From positions 454,419 to 518,418 of the forward strand of contig NC_011676.1 in the NCBI RefSeq assembly GCF_000150955.2: 64,000 nucleotides of DNA. The letters are read 5' to 3'. Of the stretch, positions 10,319 to 21,500 are shown in pieces. Position numbers and translations under genes: made by a program. Under the pieces are notes generated by a model. The model was not told where the DNA came from, did not search any database, and saw only the letters and a list, made by a program, of their open reading frames with translations. Each line of letters starts with the position of its first letter. Positions within the stretch are counted from its first letter, which is position 1. This stretch comes from Phaeodactylum tricornutum CCAP 1055/1 (taxonomy: Eukaryota; Bacillariophyta; Bacillariophyceae; Surirellales; Neidiaceae).

Positions 10319-10993
10319 TTACGCAGCCGGTGAAAACGGATGTGGTGTTTTCTGCTGCCCATAAAGAAGTGACATGAAGAAGACGAGGTACTCTGATTCT
10401 CCCATGATAGCGCTGGGATGCGAAATGGACGAAAACGTTCCTGAAAGGAGTTCCAAGCAGCTTCTTGTCTCTTCTGTTTCGAAAAAGCATGACTTGATGT
10501 GCCCTTTATTGTTGGCCAGGGCTAAGAGCGCGAGGGCGGAAAAGTCGTCGCGTCCCGTACCAAGACTATCGATGGCCGACAATGCCATCTCGTAGAACTG
10601 CACGGCCTTTTTCAGATGGGCCGATGATCCGCTTTTCAGACCTTGTAAATGACAAGCGAGGCCCGAGTTGTACAGAAGGACTGAGGTCACCTTGGTATGG
10701 GTATTTCCGGAATTAGGAGAGGTTCCAGTGGAAGTAAACGTAAGGCCTCGGTTTAGTAGAGAAAAGCAGTTGTCTGAGTCCCCTCTTGTGCTTTCAGAGA
10801 TGGTAACCAATGAAATTGAAATCTCAGATGCTGTATTGATATCGTTCTTGTGTTGTGATTGATTACGAATGATGCAGAGAATTTCCCGAAGCCCTTTGCG
10901 TAAAAAAGTTAAACCGTTCGAATAGTCTTCGTGTTGCAGCAGGCAAACAGCGTGATCGTTCAACTCGGCAATGAAAGTTAATGATCGGCTCAT
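10319..10993 (-). CDS. TPR-like helical-repeat protein, function unknown
   Basis: 224 residues. Segments read like tetratricopeptide helices: ELNDHAVCLLQHEDYSNGLTFLRKGL near the N-terminus; SVLLYNSGLACHLQG and LKKAVQFYEMALSAID in the middle; LALANNKGHIKSCFFE later. The pattern (LYN.GL..H followed by A..Y..AL and ALANN.GHI) is typical of small TPR-like proteins that I recall as frequent in diatoms. No catalytic motif, signal peptide or membrane segment. Repeats of this kind bind proteins; the partner is unknown. The start is the first Met and the frame is intact. Confidence 0.6.
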   Translation of the reverse strand: MSRSLTFIAELNDHAVCLLQHEDYSNGLTFLRKGLREILCIIRNQSQHKNDINTASEISISLVTISESTRGDSDNCFSLLNRGLTFTSTGTSPNSGNTHTKVTSVLLYNSGLACHLQGLKSGSSAHLKKAVQFYEMALSAIDSLGTGRDDFSALALLALANNKGHIKSCFFETEETRSCLELLSGTFSSISHPSAIMGESEYLVFFMSLLYGQQKTPHPFSPAA

Positions 10994-12355
10994 GCTTGAC
11001 TAGGATGCTCCAACCAATGCAAAGAGATGGGGTGCGTATAACATGTGTCGATGGTCAGATGTGTGGTCAGCTGTGTTCGTTCGTATCTGAGATTCTGGTT
11101 GCGATTGGAAGTTTTGGCATCTTTACGACGCAATGGATGCGGGTAAATTGCTCCGATATTTCGGGCATGGATGACCCGAGGAATGTTTACATGAGTTCTA
11201 CGTAAAACGAAGCGCAAACTAAGTCCGGAAAAGAAACGATCGCAGAATCAGGAAAAGATAACTTGAAGTAGAAGTCGAAATCATGGAGGCAAAGGAAGCT
11301 GACCATAAGTGGAGGATATTCGCAATCTTCTTGACAGTATAAGGGTTTTTTGTAGATCGTTGAAATATTTAAGATAGCACGAGTAGAAATGATAAAAGAT
11401 TGACAGAATCAGAGAAACAATCAGGAAATGAAGCAATGCCCACGAAGACTAATGGCCTGACGATCACAATATTTTCAATAGATATTCTTCATCACGCAAT
11501 TTTCAACAAGCCATGCAGTTCGTATTGTGGAAAGATCAGGCATGTGATTCACTCTCAGTTTGCTGTGGATTTCCCGGCAAAGATCAAAAGATCCGACAGT
11601 CGATAGCAGGAAATCATTTTTGCGGAAAATGAGCCCGACCTCTCCAGATTTATTTATGTAAGGTAACCAAACCTCCTATCAGTTAAAATGCTGCCTAATA
11701 TTTAAATTGGTTGTTTAATTGGGAAAAGCTTCTTACTAGGTTGAACGACGGTAGAGTGAGCTGGTCGCTACGATCGTTTCAGAACTCGACAAAGCAAACA
11801 TGCCATACATAACATATATGAAAAGTTAGGAAAACGGAAGACGGGAATATCGATATTCAATAGCAACCGTACGTCATTTTAGTCTTGGGGCAATTTTAAA
11901 ACATAGACAATAATTTCTTTTCTTTCCGAACTGTGACTGAGAGCATGATAACAAAACAGAGAGCAAAATTCAGTCATTTTCAAAATACAGCTGTTTTGAA
12001 AGTATATATTTAACCAGTGATATCTACAGACATATTCCTTGTTCCCGTTTCGCAACGACATGTGCAGTGCCGAATCTTCAACGGGTCCCGGTGGACGACT
12101 ATGATACTGCAAAAGGCCAAAGAGATCATGTGTGAAACGGGTAGTTGTAGTTGTTTCACCATCGTGATTGACTGGGAGCAGTGCGGTAGCCTGTAGCTGT
12201 TACGATGCAATCTTGGAAATTGGGAGGGTCGCCCATAAATCAAGGTGTACAAGACTTGTGTTGTCCCGCCGCGCCACGAAAGACTGCAAATTTACGAGCG
12301 TTGGGTGATTGTGAAGTTCTGGAGGTAGACAGTTCTCTGTGGAGCTACTAGCTAG
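10994..12355. other. 1.36-kb intergenic stretch
   Basis: AT-rich stretch upstream of the TPR-like gene and downstream of the cyclophilin-like gene. Only short ORFs of no recognisable content; no RNA gene or repeat was found. A CTAG-type tetranucleotide tract (about 12345-12358) runs into the stop codon of the next gene. Confidence 0.4.
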
Positions 12356-13201
12356 CTAGGTAGCAGTAATTTCGAGGGTAAAATGCAAATCTTCGAGCAA
12401 GTACGTCAATCCTTCCTTCCGTGTCGGTAGTGTCCAAATCGTATCAATAACGCGAAAGGACTCGTCGTCTTCGATTTTGCCAAAGACGGTGTGTTGGGTT
12501 CCCCACCATTCAGCCTTTCGCCGATAGGCGTCAACAAAAAAGTCCGGCCCGGTTCCTCCCGCGGCCCATCCCACCATACCCCGTTCCATGACTGGACCGT
12601 GACAGTCACACGATTTGTCCCATTCTGGACAATTGTTGGTGATAGTGTCGTACCCCGGCGGACACGATCCTTTGACGGTCGGAGACGCCAGATGCGGACG
12701 AGCCATAATGCCTTGGAGAATGCCAGGCTTTTCGGCTCGATAAAATTTGCAACGCTGGCATCCCTTTTCCTGTAGAATGGCTCGTACGTATTCCACGGAT
12801 TCGGCAGACCAATCGGGTCGCAATCGAATCCGTATGTTTCCAACGTTCGTGGTCAAAACGAGCGTTTCGGTGGACGCGGCGTTCGCGCGGTGTGGTTGGG
12901 AACGATCGTGCGCGGTCACACCCGCGTTTCGAAAAAAATTAGCAGACACCGAGGGTTTTTGTATCGGTACAGTCTCCCGAGACTCTCGGTTCGCATTTTG
13001 TGATCCGTGCTGTACCACGCCATTTCGGGAATCGGGCGTGGTGTTCGTCCAGGCATACAATGATTGGAAGGAAACGACGAGCCAAATCCCAGTCACCAAT
13101 ACTATCAGACCGACCGCTAGAATCTTGGCATTGGTACTAGATGATTTCTGGCCGCGAGACGAAAGAATTTGCCTTGCAGTCCGAGACGACAGACTCGCCA
13201 T
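12356..13201 (-). CDS. Membrane-anchored cyclophilin-like protein
   Basis: About 281 residues from the Met at 13201 (MASLSSRTARQ). A short basic N-terminus precedes one membrane segment (ILAVGLIVLVTGIWLVVSF), giving a type II topology with the main domain in the secretory lumen. The lumenal part is cyclophilin-like: LVLTTNVGNIRIRLRPDW, FYRAEKPGILQGIM, GTGPDFFVDAY, HTVFGKIEDDESFRVID. The catalytic FHR is FYR here and the conserved QFF is DFF, so isomerase activity is doubtful. A cysteine-containing insertion (CPPGYDTITNNCPEWDKSCDC) lies between them and may form disulfides. The frame is open upstream to a Met at 13405, but that extension looks non-coding. Role unknown; perhaps folding or binding in the ER or Golgi. 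Confidence 0.75.
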   Translation of the reverse strand: MASLSSRTARQILSSRGQKSSSTNAKILAVGLIVLVTGIWLVVSFQSLYAWTNTTPDSRNGVVQHGSQNANRESRETVPIQKPSVSANFFRNAGVTAHDRSQPHRANAASTETLVLTTNVGNIRIRLRPDWSAESVEYVRAILQEKGCQRCKFYRAEKPGILQGIMARPHLASPTVKGSCPPGYDTITNNCPEWDKSCDCHGPVMERGMVGWAAGGTGPDFFVDAYRRKAEWWGTQHTVFGKIEDDESFRVIDTIWTLPTRKEGLTYLLEDLHFTLEITAT

Positions 13202-13938
13202 GATCCCAAGCGAGCCGCTTGTCCGGGCGATCGATGTTTTGGCGTCATGGTCAGCTCGCTGTGTCTCGTCTTCTGTAGCGATCTGGGAATCTGCGGTACA
13301 TGACTGTACCTCCGAGATGCGTGTCGTGTCTGTCTGCACGTACCTCTTGTGTAGCCGAAAAGTCCCACCCGCATATAATAGAAATCCAGATTCCTCGCGG
13401 TCCAAGGTTCTTCACGGTCAGCTGCTCCGCGAGTCTGTCGAAGTCAGCCAACAGCTGCGTTCATATACTGTCCATGGTTGGACCCAAATCGGAATTCTGG
13501 TGGGAGTGGTAGATTTGGACCAATCATATTATGGAAGATACTAACTGTAAACTACTTTTGTACGAAAATGTCGATTGCCACTGAATAAGTAAATTGTCGT
13601 GAAGGATTGTATATATAAGTAAAATGACTACTCGTCACGCCCGTCGAGCGCCGAAAACCTCCGGAATCTCAGAATTCGGCAGCCGCCGTCACCGACCGCA
13701 AATTCGCAGAACTCGTAGGCGCGAATTTAAAGTCTAATCGGAATTCGCGTCTTCCGTCGAAGCCGAACGCATCATCATCGGATAATCCAGCGCACGAAAC
13801 ACTACCACCACCACGCCGCCGACGACGACGACGACACAAAATTCCCAAACCTGCACGATTCACATCAGGCTACTCACGACAACTGCGTGTTTTTTCACAT
13901 CAGGCAACACATTCTCTTTGTGATTTCAACCATCCACC
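13202..13938. promoter_or_regulatory. Divergent promoter region, cyclophilin-like / permease
   Basis: About 740 bp between divergent genes. A TATA-like GTATATATAAG lies at 13609-13619, and a GAC trinucleotide run near 13818-13833 is upstream of the permease. No gene seen. Confidence 0.45.
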
Positions 13939-15549
13939 ATGAAACGATCCAATCGCTTGATAGGAATACTTGCCGTTGCAACCTCCACAGCCGTGGTTCT
14001 CCTGCAGACGTCAAGGATTGATGCCTTTGCAACGGCAACTCTCCCTTCGACAACGTCTTACCGTATTCCGGCGTCATTAAAAACTACACAAACATCATCT
14101 CGGGCCTTTCTCACGTCCAAAAAGAAACTCCATTCGTTGCGGTCTAGCGATAGAATAGCCACATCCTTCTTATCAGCCGTCGTTGTCGACACTTTGTATA
14201 GTACTACTACGGACACTGGAGGGAAACTACAATCCAAGAAAGGATCCTCCAAAACATCATCTTCCCAACCAAAGAAGGAAGGCCACAATCTCATGGACTT
14301 CCTCGGTCCAGTACTGTCCGCCGCACTCCTCGTAACGGGCAATACCTTTGGGGCGGGTTGCCTTGTTTTGCCGGAATTGGCGAAAGGTCCAGGAATGGCC
14401 GCGTTTTCGTCTCTTTTTCTCGGTGCCTGGACCATCAACTTGGTTTCCGGGTTGATACTGGCGGAAGTTGCCATCCGTCAAAAGGAAGCAGCCGTACAGC
14501 AGGGGGACGATAACGTCGTGCCCAGCAGCTTCAAAGAATTTGCTCAGGTCAATCTCAACTCTTCCACTGCCGCAAATGGTGTCAGCGCCATTTCGGTCTT
14601 TGTCAATTCCTGTGTCATGAGTTTCGATCTTTCCCGAGTCGGCCAAGTAGGTGCCAATCTATCCGGACAAGCCGTTCCCAATGAGCTCATCTCCGCGGGC
14701 TGGGGTCTCTTGCTCGTCACAATTTTGTCCACGCAGTCCAGCAAGAATCTAAGTCGCGCCGCGAGCATGTGTGCAACGGTACTGTTCCTGTCGTTTGGAT
14801 CTTTATTGTTGCCCGGACTCGCACACGTGACCGATCCGTGGCAAGTCTGGACGGCACCAGCGGCGATAGACTTTACCGGCAGTCTAGCGGCCGCAGCCCC
14901 CGTGGTACTCATGTCCATGATATACCAAAACGTGGTACCGTCCGTGACCAAAATTTTGAACTACGATCGCGTCCAGACCGTGTCCGCCTTGACCTTGGGA
15001 TCACTGTTGCCTCTCGTCATGTACGTGGCCTGGTGCTTCGCCTGGGTCGGTGGAGGCATTGACACGACGATCGGTACCACCGCTGGTATAGGTGGACTCC
15101 TCATGACGGTGTTTTCGCTCGCCACCTTGGCGGGATCCTCGATTGGTTCCGGTATGTCGCTTTCGGAAGAAATTGATACCTTTGTCCAGCCCAACGCTGC
15201 TCCCCGTACGAAGAGTGGTGATACAGAAAATGAACAGGCAGTACGCGGCGAGTACCAGATTCCTTCGGTGCTGCTAGCCGTCACGGCACCCTTACTGGCT
15301 GCCAACGTCATGACCGCGACGGGTCATGATACTACGGAAGCCCTGCGATTGGCCGGTTCGTTTGGATCACCACTGCTGTACGGCGCCATTCCTGCTCTCA
15401 TGGCCTGGCAGCAAAGGGCACAACAGTCGCCAAAATCGCCGCATATGATACCGACGGCTGGCCTCGGTGCCTTGGGACTCCTATCGACGGGATTCGTCGG
15501 CAACGAACTGGTTGATGTTGTGGAGCGTTTCTTGGCCGTGCCCGTCTGA
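13939..15549 (+). CDS. Aromatic amino acid permease (Trp/Tyr permease family), plastid-type
   Basis: 536 residues. The N-terminus has a signal-peptide-like core (LIGILAVATSTAVVLLQTS) followed by IDAFATAT, where Phe sits at the expected cleavage site, and then a Ser/Thr-rich stretch. This is the bipartite plastid presequence of diatoms. From residue about 120 there are roughly 10-11 membrane segments, starting LSAALLVTGNTFGAGCLVLPELA, the hallmark first helix of the Tyr/Trp-specific permease family (HAAAP). Family members co-transport aromatic amino acids with protons. By inference this one may move shikimate-pathway products (Trp, Tyr) across a plastid envelope membrane. Intronless; it shares its upstream region with the cyclophilin-like gene. 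Confidence 0.85.
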   Translation: MKRSNRLIGILAVATSTAVVLLQTSRIDAFATATLPSTTSYRIPASLKTTQTSSRAFLTSKKKLHSLRSSDRIATSFLSAVVVDTLYSTTTDTGGKLQSKKGSSKTSSSQPKKEGHNLMDFLGPVLSAALLVTGNTFGAGCLVLPELAKGPGMAAFSSLFLGAWTINLVSGLILAEVAIRQKEAAVQQGDDNVVPSSFKEFAQVNLNSSTAANGVSAISVFVNSCVMSFDLSRVGQVGANLSGQAVPNELISAGWGLLLVTILSTQSSKNLSRAASMCATVLFLSFGSLLLPGLAHVTDPWQVWTAPAAIDFTGSLAAAAPVVLMSMIYQNVVPSVTKILNYDRVQTVSALTLGSLLPLVMYVAWCFAWVGGGIDTTIGTTAGIGGLLMTVFSLATLAGSSIGSGMSLSEEIDTFVQPNAAPRTKSGDTENEQAVRGEYQIPSVLLAVTAPLLAANVMTATGHDTTEALRLAGSFGSPLLYGAIPALMAWQQRAQQSPKSPHMIPTAGLGALGLLSTGFVGNELVDVVERFLAVPV

Positions 15550-16372
15550 GAAATCCCATGGCCCTGGCAGGGCCATGGATCCGCCAGCAGCGAGTTACTT
15601 TACCACAGATAAACAGCTTAGACATGACCTGATTGCACAAGCATGAATGCGTGCCTAATAAAAAGCGAAAGCATTGATCGCTATATTACTCTTCTAGAAT
15701 TGTTGTAGCTTCGCTCTGAATTCCTCGGAGTGCACTACAATACATCCCACGGCGTTCGTACTTTACTTTCGCAAAAGCGAAAAGTCGACCATACCGACAC
15801 CGAAATTACGTGCTTGCAATCAATATGTACATGCCGATATCTCCGCTCTGATCTTCCAAGGCCCACCGGATAACGTCCTAAACTTTTTCGTACGACCATC
15901 CTGTCCTCGAGCGCCAAGAAAGGAATCAAAGTCAATCAATAACGCAACGACTGTGATTCTCTGAGGAAGCAGAGTCTCGAATACACATCTCGTACCATTG
16001 ATGACTGAGCATGTGCTTGCTGGTTTGCCAAACGGGAGCAGTGAAAGGCAAAAAAAATCGATCAAGCATGTTGGAAAGATCTAGCCAAGAGCATATTGCT
16101 ATGATCAGCTCATCGGGCACGACACTATTTGAGCTACTGATCGACGTAGGATTCAAGTCTTCTTTTACTGCGCATGTTGTATCAGCGTAGGGAGCAAATG
16201 TTTGTCCATAAACAGAATAGTTCAAGTTGCCATCGCGATTCAGAAGGCTGATACAATTGATCGTAGCAGGAGCAAATCTATCTTTGGTTTATTTACTGTT
16301 GGAGAAAACCCGCATATACAGGATTGCATACTTTGCGGGTAGAAGCAAAAAAAACGGGAGCAGCTTAGGTAT
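15550..16372. other. Convergent intergenic stretch
   Basis: 820 bp between the stop codons of the permease and the carotenoid dioxygenase. Contains a small perfect palindrome just after the permease stop (CCATGGCCCTGGCAGGGCCATGG, about 15557-15579), a possible hairpin in the 3' UTR. No gene recognised. Confidence 0.45.
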
Positions 16373-18109
16373 TTACACGGCAGAAAAGGAAGAGTGAAGA
16401 CCCATCGTTAGTCTATGGCGCAGGTGAATTCGGCAGATTGGCCCTTCCGACAAATTCTCACTGTCGAAGACGACCAATGAAGTACGATTGTTCGCCGTGT
16501 CATATACTAGGGTGAGGAGCCATGAACCAGTCTCTCCGTTGCGTTTGACGACCGGAATTGTTTCGCCGGTAAATGTCGCTGATTCGGCCCACCAAAAGTC
16601 CACCTTTGGGCAAGACGTATGGTTACGCGCTGTTACAATCTTGGCAATTCCCGAAAACGGAAGTGCGGTACCGTCAGTCGAAGACGATGCACAATATATT
16701 GTGTTTTCCTCGATGTCATCTGTGATAGGGAACTCCATCACAAGTCCAGGGATAAGTGGTTCATGAGAAATAATTCGCTTGGATGTGAGCTCCACCACAG
16801 TTTTATAAAGTAGTGAAGGAGGGACGCATCCCGCACGAAAAGAAGGGTACTCGCCAGCCCAATTGCCGAGGAAAGGTACAGCTTCAGCACGTGTAGCAAA
16901 ATACCGCTTGTCCTTGAGATCCCAGCCATTCGAGTACACTGTGAGCACATCTCCGTCTTGGAACACTTGTTGTATGTTGTGGACGTTAAAGTAGCCTACG
17001 GGTAGCTCAATTTTAAGAGCTTGCATCTTCGCAGAGCAATGGCCACGAGGCACCACATGAATATAGCCCGGCTTGTCCAACTGCAACTTCATAGCGTCAC
17101 TGACGGACTTTAGTCCCATCAAGAAAGATAGTTTGTCCAGCTTTAGTCGATTCTCGAAGAAAATGTAGTAGGTCTCGCTCACAGAAAAATCGTGTGGTGA
17201 TGCGACGCAGTCGCGAAGGGTGATACGGCTACATGAAATCTCCTCCCAGTGAGGACTAAACTCGCAGAATTCCATATCAACACTGTTGGTGAGAGGGTTT
17301 CGAGCTCCACGAAACGCAATAAGCCTGTTGTTTACGACATGGGGATGGGCAGTAAAAAACTTGCCCAAGTGCATTCTGCGATCGATCAGACCGCCATTGT
17401 CAATTGTGACACCCCAAATTTTACAAAATTGGTCGCCAAGCTCTCTGAATGGGCCGCATTTTTTCTGGGAAAGCGTTTCGAGCGTGTTAGGGTCCAGTTC
17501 GTATGGACGGCCGCCCTCCCACAGTGCGAAAAGACGGTCGCCCCACTTCAGGATGTTGGTGTTGGCGCAATTTTTAATGGCTAGGTCGAAGGCTTTTGTC
17601 AAAAAGGCACCACAGCGCTCCGTACCAAACACGTTGCGATATAGGATACTGTCCGCTGCCTCTTCTTCGCGGTAGTATTCCGTCTCGACAAAGCGGCCTG
17701 TATACGAGACCAATCCGTCGCGAAAGCGAAACATCGCAACGAAACCGTCCCCATCCAGAACATGCCTGTATCTTTTACCACCTCGTTCCATATTTCCCGG
17801 TCCCGCCTTAAAAAAGTCTCCTCGGATATCGGACGGAACCGTTCCTTCCACATTCTCACAAAAGTATTCTGTAACGGCCAAGGAATGGGTGCTCTGGTAC
17901 GCCGAAGCCCACTCATTGCTTTCTTGGAATCGGCCGTAGGCTTGTATATTTTGTGTCCATGGCATAGACTCAGTTTTTTGTCGACTGGCGAACGGCCTCA
18001 CTTTTTCGGGATCAATCTTTGCTAGCGATGTTGGTCGATGGACGTTAGTCCGTGACGATAAAGCGCTGGACCACGAGAGCAACAATGACAGTTTCAGTGA
18101 CTTTTTCAT
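16373..18109 (-). CDS. Carotenoid cleavage dioxygenase (RPE65/CCD family)
   Basis: About 578 residues from the Met at 18109, which gives a signal-peptide-like start (MKKSLKLSLLLSWSSALSS). The carotenoid oxygenase fold is clear: IRGDFFKAGPGNMERGG near the start, HVLDGDGFVAMFRF, and His in each of four expected places for iron binding (TAHPHVV, ASPHDF, FNVHNIQQ, MGLHSSF near the C-terminus). Enzymes of this family cut carotenoids or apocarotenoids oxidatively at a double bond using Fe(II) and O2. Substrate and cleavage position cannot be read from the sequence. A plastid or other endomembrane location is likely from the N-terminus. The frame is open up to a Met at 18289; those 60 extra residues do not look like family sequence. 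Confidence 0.88.
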   Translation of the reverse strand: MKKSLKLSLLLSWSSALSSRTNVHRPTSLAKIDPEKVRPFASRQKTESMPWTQNIQAYGRFQESNEWASAYQSTHSLAVTEYFCENVEGTVPSDIRGDFFKAGPGNMERGGKRYRHVLDGDGFVAMFRFRDGLVSYTGRFVETEYYREEEAADSILYRNVFGTERCGAFLTKAFDLAIKNCANTNILKWGDRLFALWEGGRPYELDPNTLETLSQKKCGPFRELGDQFCKIWGVTIDNGGLIDRRMHLGKFFTAHPHVVNNRLIAFRGARNPLTNSVDMEFCEFSPHWEEISCSRITLRDCVASPHDFSVSETYYIFFENRLKLDKLSFLMGLKSVSDAMKLQLDKPGYIHVVPRGHCSAKMQALKIELPVGYFNVHNIQQVFQDGDVLTVYSNGWDLKDKRYFATRAEAVPFLGNWAGEYPSFRAGCVPPSLLYKTVVELTSKRIISHEPLIPGLVMEFPITDDIEENTIYCASSSTDGTALPFSGIAKIVTARNHTSCPKVDFWWAESATFTGETIPVVKRNGETGSWLLTLVYDTANNRTSLVVFDSENLSEGPICRIHLRHRLTMGLHSSFSAV

Positions 18110-18520
18110 GATACTCAGGGCTTTGCACACTGCACGATGATTCGTTCTTTCGGTCAATCGGATGCTACATTTTGGAAATGAATGATGAGGAAGACGATGG
18201 AGTCGAAACCAAGCCATCAGACCTTCCAAAATGCCTTCCAAGAAGCCTGCCGAATTGTCAAAAAGTCTTTCTTGCCAAGAGGTTTTCATTCTGTACTCCT
18301 CAAGGGTCCAGGACTGGATCAGTCACGAGTAGTGAGTCGGAAAACTGAACCTGTTTGATGTGAGTTTTAAAGTATGCCTTCGATTGTAAAGTGGCAGCGT
18401 GCGGAATATTTGATGAGATAGGTCTTTAAGAGAATTTCCGCATAATGCGATGTCTGACTGATTGTAACTATGTGCTATTCCTTGCGCATTGCGCATCTTT
18501 CTTTGGCTCCAGCCTCGGAT
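18110..18520. other. Intergenic stretch
   Basis: Upstream region of the carotenoid dioxygenase and downstream region of NUP98. No gene or motif recognised. Confidence 0.4.
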
Positions 18521-21500
18521 TTACGTCGACTTCGAGGTCAGCCTGGCTTCCCCGATAGCTCTCAACTGGAGACGTAGAAAACTGAGATGCTCCAAAGCTT
18601 CAGAAATCATCGACTGAAGCGGTATCGAATTTTCTCGCATTAGCAAGCTTGTGGTACGATTAGACTCTAGACCATGCTGTTTTGTAGAGACAAGCGTACG
18701 TTCAATACCCTGGCACGACTCGATCAAAGACGGCACAATGCTCTCTATTTCGTCCTGACTTTTCCCAATGAGTAGATTTACCCCGTCATTCAAGTCAAAG
18801 AAGCGGTGCATTGCAGCCGAAAGGGAATTGGGAGAAAAAGCCATACCGATTCGCTCCATTAACGTACGGATGTCCTTCAAGCTCAAGAAAAATAGGTTGG
18901 GCAACCAACAACCTTCAAGCACATCTTGCGCAGATTTGAGATCGCATTCCAATCCGTGCACAACAAAGCCGAAGGCGTCCTCTCGGTATAGAGCTCGGTA
19001 GGCGAGGGCTTCTTCAAACCACCGGCGAGGGATTCCAGTCTCCTCGAGAAAAAGACGCTTACCATCATTGTCCGATGAAAATCGACAAATCAGACTTTTT
19101 GCGCGGTGAGCTTTCCAATGATGCAAGGTTTCAGACATTTCACCTATCGCCGACAAGCAAACGATCACAGCCAGATCCCAGCGCCCAGCTTGTATCAGCT
19201 GGGCTTCAAAACTGTTTAGGATATATTCAGTTTTGAATGAATCGTTTTTCGTAGCGCCCGTCGCACAAATCAAGGCTGTCAGATGAAAGACCAGTGAAAA
19301 ATCGTGGCTCATTGAAGAGAACCCAAGAGGATGTACTACATCAGAAACTTCCATGGACTGTGGAACCGAATATGACTTAAGAAGCTGGAAAGTGAGGCTT
19401 CTCATGTCTGTTTGTTGTGAATGGGGAAGATTTGGTGGTGGTGCGTGGTTAGACGAAATATCGTTTTCGTATTGACACAACAGTTGCACGAGGCTTTTAT
19501 CGCTATCTTGCAAGAGGCGAAGAGCAAGACGGCGTTTCCAGTCGAGAGAACTAGAGCCTTGTTTGTACAAAGTGCACTCTGAGTGAACATCTCCCCCAGA
19601 TTCTTTCATTAAGCGAATCAATTCCGCTGGCACTGATGACGCATGATTGCTCTCGGCAAGCTTACTCACACTCAAAAGTACATCCTTCCTGCCCTCCGAA
19701 CCACTTGCGAGAATCGCAGCGAGATTGTTGAGACCAGAGCTGATTGCTACAATGCAGGCTTTGTCGACATCTCCACCAGCCAAAGCCGCAAATATAGCAA
19801 GAATATTGAAATTTCGAAGCTTTGCTTCAGCAATCTCAGAGTCAACAGATGGCGCGCAAACGTCAACAAGCCAAGCGAGCACGGCAGTGTTCTTTCGAGA
19901 GTCGAAGGATATTGAGTTTGCAATATAGCGAACACCATCTACTGATTCTGTGGGAGGAAAAGATTCACTGTCCATCAAACGCGCTATCAGGTCAAAAGCT
20001 GACTGGACTTCATTATTTTCGTTGCGGACAGAGCGGAATTTGGTGACGGTTTCATACAACGCTTTATGAGACATCAAAGAGCCTTTGTTCTGAAGAGCTC
20101 GTGGGAGGCTGAACAAGGGACAGCCGTCTTGCGATTCGAGTGCTACTGACTCTGAACGGTGAATTTCCAGAAGGTGTTCACTAGTGAGTTGAGAAATATA
20201 TGAGTCAGAAAGGACAGGACGCAAAGAGGTAAGTGTAGGCGACCGATTGAAACTGCTTGGCTTTAACTTCAGAAGCGAACCGTTAGGAAGCCAACAAGGT
20301 CGAAAGACTCGCCCCATACGCAGGCCCATATCAGTAGAGGAAGAATGCATGCCTGATTCAATTGCAATACCTCTGCAGAAGCTTGATGCCAATCGAGCTG
20401 CATGCCAGTCTTCGCCATCGGGTGGTACCACATAGTCAGATTCCTCCTCGGAATCGCAATCGCCGACATTCTCAAACGTTGTGATCTTCGCGGGCCGTAG
20501 TGGATGTTGCACCTCATAGTCAGGATCTTGTTGTGGTACAATGTGAAAGACTTCCTTAGCCGCTTCATCAGCGCGTTTTTGAACCAAGGCGATTTTTTCC
20601 GAGTCCGTCATTTGAATGTCCTGGACGCAAACTACATCACTGTCATCAGCGCTTTCGGAAACTTCCATTTCGTCGAATTGAATTCGACTCGGTTTGTATG
20701 GTGTGGGATTTCGACGCAGGAGAGATTGAGCGTTTGGAGGTGTCTGTTGTTGAAACTGCACGCTGTTTTGCTCCGGCAGGGGCACTTCGTTTTCGGTGTC
20801 TGAGTCGTCATCCAAACCGTAGCGACTGAAATGGAGAACTCGGATTTTCCAGACACCATTGTTGCGATCATAGGACATAAACTCGGCGCCTATCTTGGCA
20901 GTACTGCGCTGTACTTTCTTCGCGTGCTTTTCTTTTTCTTCTTTGGATGCATTGGCCCCACCGTTTTTCGGAAAAATATTGTAGAAAGTAATAATAGCGG
21001 GACGGTTCAATTTGGAGCCCACCTTGGGCTTGCTACCTTCGGCTTCATCGGCATGATATACCGATACATCTGCTTGATCAATGGTGATTATCCGATCCAG
21101 GTCTGCCCCCCGTACATCCACGTCGCCTTCCCATTCCACCATTCCAAATCCCGGGCGCTTGACACTAAAGTCACTAACGGCAGCCAGATCGGCGTCCTCA
21201 GTCTTTTCCAATTCCTCCAAAGTCGGCGATATGATATATCCCTTTCGCGTTAGTGTGGGTACCGAGGTACGGGTAGGCTTCTTCACCTGACTTTGAGGCT
21301 TGCTGGACGCCTCTCCACTGCCGATAACTTGTTGGTACAACTCATAGGCAGGGCTCTTGGGGGTTGCGGATGCATTTGGAGTTGTAAAAGGCTGGGGCGA
21401 CTCATGCACCAGAGAGGCCCCGGTAGTTGGAGAGACATCAGGTGGAGGCGACGTGAGAGTCTCAGCAAAGGTCGGAGAAAGGAACGAAGGTTGTTGCGGT

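Noticed and set aside
15557-15579. Palindrome after the permease stop as a bacterial-type terminator
   Set aside because: No T run follows and the genome is eukaryotic; kept only as a possible 3' UTR hairpin.
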